This document shows, one piece after another, positions 57,821 to 64,000 of a stretch of 64,000 nucleotides of DNA. The stretch is from an uncultured Pelagibacteraceae bacterium (GTDB lineage Bacteria; Pseudomonadota; Alphaproteobacteria; Pelagibacterales; Pelagibacteraceae). The stretch covers positions 1 through 64,000 of the forward strand of contig CACFKF010000005.1 of assembly GCA_902566775.1 (NCBI GenBank). Reading direction: 5' to 3'. Below the pieces are notes generated by a model that searched no databases, had not been told where the DNA came from, and worked only from the letters and a program-made list of their open reading frames with translations. Position numbers and translations under genes: made by a program. How positions within the stretch are numbered: position 1 is the stretch's first letter; every line of letters begins with the position of its first letter.

Positions 57821-59581
57821 TTAGACTTTTAAAGGGAGAACTTTTAATAATATATTATTTCTTACTTTATCAAGGTTAAGTTGATTTAATACACTTACAA
57901 TAAAATAAATTGTATCTGAACCTACTTCGGTGACGTTATCTTCTCCTAGAATCTCGACCAATCTTAATAGTGCGAGCCCTGGCTCGTCTCTGTTAATTAA
58001 TAATTGAATATCATAAGGAATATTAGGATCTAAAACCTCATACTCGTAAGTTTTCTTTGGAAAGTCAATTCCATCTGATTTTAATGATTCCAAGATAATT
58101 AAATCCTTCATCGAAAAAAAATATTTTTTATCTTTTTTTATCTTTTTAAATAAATTTGCCAAATCCTTTTCAATACTTTTTGAATCTGACTCTTCAATAA
58201 AATAATCTAATATTTTGGACTGATGAATTATTTTATTATTAAATTTTATCTTCTTATTATTTTTGGTTATATTTGTCTTTTTATGAATGTTATAAAAATC
58301 TGTATAATCTAAAGGGATTTGCGTCTCATCCATACTTTCTAAAAATTCAACTAACTTAGAATTAAATGCTTCGGATATTTTATCTTTATTAAACAAATCT
58401 TTTAATAGCTTGACTAATTTGATTCTTTCTGGTGTTGCTTTAGTAATTAAAATACCTTGGTAAACTAATGCTCTTGATTCTGGGCCTGATAACAATTTAT
58501 AAGATTCTTCAACTGTTAATAATTGATTAATATTAAACTTAAAACGTTCATACAAAGCAAACAATTCTTTCTCTTCATAATTCTTTTCATGAGTAGCCAT
58601 TTCTATGGTTAATAACTTTTCTTTATCTTCCAAATCAATTAGATCAATATTTTGCAATAGATTGGCATACGATAAGTATTTCCAAATCATCTTTGAAGTA
58701 TCAATTTTAGGCTCAAAATTAAAATTAGGATCTGTTCTATGTGATAAATGAAAATTTAATAATGATTTTTCTGAAATTTCTTTATCAACAGTTTCATCAT
58801 AACCAACTAGATAAGCAAATTTTTTTTCAAAAAAAATGTCACTTAAGCCATCTTCTTTAGATAAGTCAAAAAGTAATTGCGCTTCTTCATTTTTATTTGT
58901 ACTGATAAGACAATAAATCTTAAACTTTAAAACATAATCATCATTTATTTGAAAATTAATTTTATTAAATATGTCACAAGCTTTACCTAGATCTGATCTT
59001 GATAAATAATAATCAAGATAATATCTAACTAAATTAGATTCACTTTCCAAACTATCATTTTTGGACAAATAAGCCTCAATTAAATTCAAGTCTTTCTGTC
59101 GAATAAGCCAGTCAGATTTTATTTTTAAAAATTGTTCTTTGTTTATATTTTTCTTTGGAAAATAAGAATTTGTCAAAAGAGCTATATTTAAAATTTCTTT
59201 CGCATCTTGTGATAAATTAATTTTATTAATTTTATCAACAAGTTCTAAAATTTTAGTTCCATTTGAATAACTCCACATATACATCGAAAGATCGTGATCA
59301 GCAGGATCGTAAATGCCAACAATATTTATATTTTTAGATAATAAATTTTTTTCCTCATCAATTTTAATTGTATTATCTTTTTCCTGTGTAATTTGAAAAA
59401 TTGATTCTGTTATTGTATTTTCATTTTCTATTGTTTCATTATTTTCAACATTATTTTCTTTAATTGTTTGGTTATCTATTTTCCAAATATCAATTGGTTC
59501 AGTTGAATAAGAATTTTGTAAAAAAAAAAAACCTATTAAAATTGATAAATTTATTTTATTTAACAACTTTAAGATTTTCAT
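57821..59581 (-). CDS. Secreted/periplasmic helical-repeat protein of unknown function
   Basis: 586-aa ORF with signal-like N-terminus (NLSILIGFFFLQNSYS); no recognised domain. Confidence 0.65.
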   Translation of the reverse strand: MKILKLLNKINLSILIGFFFLQNSYSTEPIDIWKIDNQTIKENNVENNETIENENTITESIFQITQEKDNTIKIDEEKNLLSKNINIVGIYDPADHDLSMYMWSYSNGTKILELVDKINKINLSQDAKEILNIALLTNSYFPKKNINKEQFLKIKSDWLIRQKDLNLIEAYLSKNDSLESESNLVRYYLDYYLSRSDLGKACDIFNKINFQINDDYVLKFKIYCLISTNKNEEAQLLFDLSKEDGLSDIFFEKKFAYLVGYDETVDKEISEKSLLNFHLSHRTDPNFNFEPKIDTSKMIWKYLSYANLLQNIDLIDLEDKEKLLTIEMATHEKNYEEKELFALYERFKFNINQLLTVEESYKLLSGPESRALVYQGILITKATPERIKLVKLLKDLFNKDKISEAFNSKLVEFLESMDETQIPLDYTDFYNIHKKTNITKNNKKIKFNNKIIHQSKILDYFIEESDSKSIEKDLANLFKKIKKDKKYFFSMKDLIILESLKSDGIDFPKKTYEYEVLDPNIPYDIQLLINRDEPGLALLRLVEILGEDNVTEVGSDTIYFIVSVLNQLNLDKVRNNILLKVLPLKV

Positions 59582-59741
59582 TAGAAATAATTTTTTCTAT
59601 TTTTTTATTAGGGTAAGGAAAATTTATCTTATCAACTAATACTACCACTAGTAATAATATGATAGCAACAAATGCAATCTTGATAAGTATCTTTGCTGAA
59701 CTACCAAGTGGACCAACAGTTGATTTTTTTCGAAACTCCAT
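59556..59741 (-). CDS. Small single-TM protein
   Basis: 61 aa with one TM segment (IAFVAIILLLVVVLVDKI); overlaps the start of the 586-aa ORF. Confidence 0.5.
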   Translation of the reverse strand: MEFRKKSTVGPLGSSAKILIKIAFVAIILLLVVVLVDKINFPYPNKKIEKIISNENLKVVK

Positions 59742-59823
59742 TTATATATCTTACTAATTTTAAATTAAGAAAAAACTTAGATCAACAATTTGTCTTATTT
59801 GTGTTTTTTCAATAATAATACTT

Positions 59824-60330
59824 ATGAAATTAAATAAAAACCTAATATTAATAGGATTTATGGGCGTTGGTAAAAGTAGCCTGGGCCGACTTTTAGCAAA
59901 AAAATTGAATTTAAAATTTTTCGATACGGATTTTATTTTAGAAAAAAAAACAAAAATGAAAGTTTTTGAAATATTTAATAAAAAAGGAGAACCCTATTTT
60001 AGAAACTTGGAGAGAAAAGTTGTATTAAACCTACTAAATAAAAAAAACTCTGTGATATCTCTTGGTGGAGGAGCTTTTAATGAAAAAGTTAGGAAAGTAG
60101 CACAAAAAAACTGCGTAACTATATGGTTAAATTGGAGTGCAAAAACTTTAATTGATAGAATAAAAAAAAATAATAAAAGACCAGTTGCTTCAAATTTAAG
60201 CAATAATCAATTAAAAGATTTATTAATTAATAGATCAAAAATTTATTCAAAAGCAAATTATAAGATAGAGTGTGAAAATATGGCAAAAACAGAAATAATT
60301 GATAAAATTGTCCATTCACTAAAATTATGA
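59824..60330 (+). CDS. aroK: Shikimate kinase
   Basis: LIGFMGVGKSSLGRLLAKKLNLKFFDTDFILE. Confidence 0.96.
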   Translation: MKLNKNLILIGFMGVGKSSLGRLLAKKLNLKFFDTDFILEKKTKMKVFEIFNKKGEPYFRNLERKVVLNLLNKKNSVISLGGGAFNEKVRKVAQKNCVTIWLNWSAKTLIDRIKKNNKRPVASNLSNNQLKDLLINRSKIYSKANYKIECENMAKTEIIDKIVHSLKL

Positions 60331-61433
60331 ATCAATCAAAAATAAAAGTTAAAACTAAAACTCGATCTTATAATATTGTCATTGGTAATAATTTAATAAA
60401 AGATTTTTCAAAAATTTTAAAAAACAATTCGGTTCATTTTTCTAAATGTTTATTAGTCATAGATAAAAATGTTCCAATAAAATTTTCAAAAAAATTATTT
60501 TTTTTACTAGGAAAGAAAAAAATTTTTACATTTTATTTTAATTCAAATGAAAAAAATAAAAGTCAAAAAACAATTAATTCTTTAACAGATGTGCTCTTAA
60601 AAAATAATTTTCACAGGAATGATTGCTTGATATCAGTGGGAGGTGGAATTACTGGTGATGTATCAAGTTTTTGTGCAAGTATTTTCAAAAGAGGTATGAA
60701 ATTTATAAATGTTCCAACAACTTTATTGGCACAGGTAGATTCGAGTATCGGAGGCAAGTCATCCATCAACTCTACATACGGTAAGAATTTAATTGGAACT
60801 TTTTACCAACCAAACTTAGTGATATCCGATACAAATTTTTTAAAATCATTACCTAAAAGAGAAATTGTATGTGGATACGCTGAAATATTAAAACATTCTT
60901 TAATAATGAATAAAAAGTTTTTTACATATTTACACAATAATTCAAAAAAAATTTTAGAATTAGATAATCTATTGTTAAAAAAGATTATTTTTCAAAGTTG
61001 CTTAATTAAAAAGGCAGTTGTTGAAAAAGATGAAAAAGAAAAAAATTTAAGGCAAATTTTAAACTTTGGCCATACGTTTGGTCATGCTTTTGAAGCATCG
61101 ATAAAATATTCAAATAAAATAAACCATGGTGAAGCAGTACTACTTGGAATGTATTGTGCTATGCATTTTGCTTATAAAAAAAAAATTTTAAGGAAAAATG
61201 ATTATGAACAAATTATAAATCATTATAAAAAATTAAATTTACCGATGGATTTAAAAAGATTTTTTTCAATAAAGGACATAAATAAAATTTTATCATTTAT
61301 GCGAAAAGATAAGAAAAATAAAAACAATAAAATTAACCTAGTTTTGCTTAACCGAATAGGTAAATCGAGATATAATTGCCAGTTTAAAGAGCTTCAAATA
61401 AGAAAATTTTTACGTCAACAATTAACTAATTAA
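60327..61433 (+). CDS. aroB: 3-dehydroquinate synthase
   Basis: SVGGGITGDVSSFCASIFKRGMKFINVPTTLLAQVDSSIGGKSSIN. Confidence 0.97.
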   Translation: MNQSKIKVKTKTRSYNIVIGNNLIKDFSKILKNNSVHFSKCLLVIDKNVPIKFSKKLFFLLGKKKIFTFYFNSNEKNKSQKTINSLTDVLLKNNFHRNDCLISVGGGITGDVSSFCASIFKRGMKFINVPTTLLAQVDSSIGGKSSINSTYGKNLIGTFYQPNLVISDTNFLKSLPKREIVCGYAEILKHSLIMNKKFFTYLHNNSKKILELDNLLLKKIIFQSCLIKKAVVEKDEKEKNLRQILNFGHTFGHAFEASIKYSNKINHGEAVLLGMYCAMHFAYKKKILRKNDYEQIINHYKKLNLPMDLKRFFSIKDINKILSFMRKDKKNKNNKINLVLLNRIGKSRYNCQFKELQIRKFLRQQLTN

Positions 61434-61682
61434 TATTTGTATTGAATGAATATATTTTTTCATCTCTTCATCTAATATTTTATAAATTTTTTTTGTTCTC
61501 TCTATTTTACTAAATTTACTAAGTTCTTCAGATTTAACTATAAGCTCTAAGTGAAATTTTCCATGTTTATGGGACTTATGTTTAATATGTAAATATGTTT
61601 TGTCTTTTATATCAATATTTTGAACTGCTATATTTTTTTCAATTTTATTTTTTACTAACAGTATTAATTGATTTATATCCAT
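61422..61682 (-). CDS. BolA family protein
   Basis: HKSHKHGKFHLELIVKSEEL...RTKKIYKILDEEMKKYIHSIQI. Confidence 0.85.
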   Translation of the reverse strand: MDINQLILLVKNKIEKNIAVQNIDIKDKTYLHIKHKSHKHGKFHLELIVKSEELSKFSKIERTKKIYKILDEEMKKYIHSIQILIS

Positions 61683-61717
61683 AAATATTATCTGATATTA
61701 TATACTATCGAAAAAAA

Positions 61718-62245
61718 ATGAAAAATATTTGCGATTGGAATAATTGTTTTAAAATTGGTGAATACAAAGCCCCTGTTGAGAAAGATAATAGTAAAAACTA
61801 TCGCCTTCTCTGCCTCGATCACGTCAAAGAGTTTAATAAAAATTGGAATTACTTTTCTGGAATGTCAGATAGACAAATCTACGATTGGTTGAAAAGTGAT
61901 ATGGTCTGGCATAAACCCACACAAAGTTTTAGTTCTTCGGATAATTTTTTTAAAGTCTTATGGAATAATGCTCTAAAAGACGAATTTGATAAGTCGAGTT
62001 TTAAAAGTCAATTTAACAATATGAACAAATTTAAGTTTAATAGTAACGATGTCAAAGCTTTTGGTATACTTGGCGTTTCAGTGGGACTAGAATGGAGGAA
62101 GATACAAGAAAAATTCAAAAAGCTTGTCAAAAAATTTCACCCTGATATGAATGCAGGAAATAAAAAATACGAAGATAAGCTCAAAGTAATTACATTGGCT
62201 TATACTCAATTAAAGAATACATATAGAGAAAAAAATGACACCTAA
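61718..62245 (+). CDS. J-domain protein
   Basis: [36 protein letters not shown] domain, N-terminal C-x-W-x-x-C segment. Confidence 0.88.
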   Translation: MKNICDWNNCFKIGEYKAPVEKDNSKNYRLLCLDHVKEFNKNWNYFSGMSDRQIYDWLKSDMVWHKPTQSFSSSDNFFKVLWNNALKDEFDKSSFKSQFNNMNKFKFNSNDVKAFGILGVSVGLEWRKIQEKFKKLVKKFHPDMNAGNKKYEDKLKVITLAYTQLKNTYREKNDT

Positions 62246-63209
62246 TTTAAATTCAAAACCAGATATGAAGTTATCTGTTAAACAAACTTTTGGAATAGAT
62301 AGTGATATGGAAGTTGAAGCTTTTTCAAAAAAAAATGAATTTGTTCCTGAAATTGATAAAGATTATAAATTTGATAGAGATACAACTTTGGCAATTCTTG
62401 CAGGATTTAAATATAATAAAAGAGTAATTGTCCATGGCTATCATGGAACGGGAAAAAGCACTCACATAACAAATGTTGCTGCTAGATTAAATTGGCCCTG
62501 CATTAGAGTTAACCTAGATTCACATGTTAGTAGGATTGACTTGATTGGGAAAGATGCAATTATAATTAAAGATGGAAAACAAGTAACAGAATTTCAAGAA
62601 GGAATACTCCCTTGGTCTATCCAAAATCCTGTGGCACTTATTTTTGATGAATATGATGCAATGAGACCAGATGTTGCATTCCTTATGACTAAGGTGCTTG
62701 AAGCAGAAGGTGGTTTAACTTTATTAGAAAAAAATAAAGTTATAAAACCACATAGTTATTTTAGATTATTTGCAACAGCTAACACAGTTGGATTGGGTGA
62801 TACAACAGGACTTTATACTGGTACTCAACAAATTAACCAAGCACAGCTAGATAGATGGAATATAACTACGACATTAAATTATTTAGATTTAGAAAAAGAA
62901 ATGGAAATTGTCCTGGCAAAAAATAAAAATCTAAATAATGCAAAAGGAAAAGAAAAAGTTGCAAATATGATTAAAGTAGCATCATTAACTAGAAAGGGTT
63001 TTATTGCGGGAGATATATCAACTGTTATGTCGCCACGAACAGTTATACACTGGGCTGAGAATAGCTCTATATTTAAAGATACTGGTTATGCTTTTAGAGT
63101 AACCTTTTTGAATAAATGTGAGGAATTAGAAAAAAATATAATCGCTGAATATTATCAGAGGTGTTTTGGAGAAGACTTACCAGAATCACTAATTAATGTT
63201 CAGATGTAA
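62235..63209 (+). CDS. cobS: CobS-like AAA+ ATPase (cobaltochelatase subunit family)
   Basis: [46 protein letters not shown]. Confidence 0.94.
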   Translation: MTPNLNSKPDMKLSVKQTFGIDSDMEVEAFSKKNEFVPEIDKDYKFDRDTTLAILAGFKYNKRVIVHGYHGTGKSTHITNVAARLNWPCIRVNLDSHVSRIDLIGKDAIIIKDGKQVTEFQEGILPWSIQNPVALIFDEYDAMRPDVAFLMTKVLEAEGGLTLLEKNKVIKPHSYFRLFATANTVGLGDTTGLYTGTQQINQAQLDRWNITTTLNYLDLEKEMEIVLAKNKNLNNAKGKEKVANMIKVASLTRKGFIAGDISTVMSPRTVIHWAENSSIFKDTGYAFRVTFLNKCEELEKNIIAEYYQRCFGEDLPESLINVQM

Positions 63210-64000
63210 ATGAACAAAGAAGATAATTTTAAAGAAAAATTTAAACAAGCTTTAATTTCGACTGTTAAAGTAATCTCAGAAGACTACAAACCAAATAAAG
63301 AAAGCGCTAATGCTAGTTCTAAAAATATAAATTTTTTTGAATTAGACAATTTAAGTTCTAAACGTGATTTTATACGTTTTAGAGCTGAAGCAGATTCTGA
63401 AGCTTTAAAAAAAAAGTTTTCTGATAAAAAAATTTATCAAAACAATTTGCCCAATAATTCTTCTTACAGATCTTTGTATGATATATCTGAAAAAATTAGA
63501 TATGAACTGCTTGGTACAAGAATGTTGAAAGGTATATCCAAAAATCTTAGCGAAAACTATTATCAAAAAATAAATCTTAAACGTAAAGATAAGTTAAAAA
63601 GCAAAGAAGATGTTAGTGCAGCAGAGGCTTTTGAGTTATATATGTTAAAAAATTTCTTAAATATAAAGCTCAATACAATGTCCTCTAAAATATTGAGTTT
63701 TTGGGAAAAAGAATTTAATTCTTCAATAAATAATCACATAAAATTCTTAAATAAAAATATTGAAAATCAGGAAGCATATAACTCGAAATTCTCTAAATTA
63801 TTAGAGGAAATGGGTATTTTTGATACTGAAAATGAAGAAAAAAACCAAGAAAAAGAAGAAAATAATGAAAATAATAACAAACAAAATCAATCAGAAGATG
63901 AAAAAGAAAAAACTAAACAAGATGAAGATAGTACAGGATCTGAAGTAGATTATGATTTCGACGATTATTCTATGAATGAGGAACTTGTTGATACAAATTC
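63210..64000 (+). CDS. cobT: CobT-like protein, N-terminal part (runs off window)
   Basis: Open frame from ATG at 63210 to window end (MNKEDNFKEKFKQALISTVKVISEDY...) with acidic linker; directly after cobS; absent from the track because it has no stop. Confidence 0.88.
   Translation, partial: MNKEDNFKEKFKQALISTVKVISEDYKPNKESANASSKNINFFELDNLSSKRDFIRFRAEADSEALKKKFSDKKIYQNNLPNNSSYRSLYDISEKIRYELLGTRMLKGISKNLSENYYQKINLKRKDKLKSKEDVSAAEAFELYMLKNFLNIKLNTMSSKILSFWEKEFNSSINNHIKFLNKNIENQEAYNSKFSKLLEEMGIFDTENEEKNQEKEENNENNNKQNQSEDEKEKTKQDEDSTGSEVDYDFDDYSMNEELVDTN

Noticed and set aside
1-64000. CRISPR arrays, prophage, transposase or IS elements
   Set aside because: No regularly spaced repeats, no integrase/transposase/cas-like ORFs seen in any frame.

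Overview
AT-rich chromosomal window from an alphaproteobacterium; gene content and order look like SAR11/Pelagibacterales (inferred from recognised genes, no search run). It is densely packed with mostly housekeeping genes and has no phage, IS element or CRISPR array. Main blocks: 3' end of groEL with terminator; aceA (isocitrate lyase) with its probable RamB/ScfR-like regulator, which is frameshifted; cfa; ptrB; hsp20 with a sigma-32-like promoter; a near-complete purine-to-glyoxylate catabolic cluster (about 14.9-27.1 kb: two NCS2 permeases, a purine phosphoribosyltransferase, PuuD, guanine deaminase, XdhAB, UraH, UraD, Alc, AllA, PuuE); alkA, DMT transporter, msrA, sulfurtransferase, RND pump; F1-ATPase zeta-inhibitor homologue (DUF1476); gpmA; sbcB, MGME1-like nuclease and rmuC; a tRNA-His/hisS/hisZ/hisG unit with hisZ frameshifted; cspA, infA, hisD, murA, dcd; rpmH-rnpA-yidD-yidC-argB-dapD-dapE; an HDAC + SET-domain pair; truA-fmt-def; aroK-aroB; bolA; a J-domain protein with CobS/CobT. 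Three tRNAs were read by eye (His GTG, Phe GAA, Thr GGT). Best hunting targets: (a) tRNA-His ending 4 nt before the hisS start codon in an all-histidine operon; (b) two conserved genes each broken by one extra A in an A7 run, while A12 runs in other genes stay in frame; (c) an untracked 55-codon ORF between aceA and its regulator, with a repeated operator-like motif; (d) a candidate RNA thermometer on hsp20; (e) a PuuD urate oxidase lacking its cytochrome c domain.
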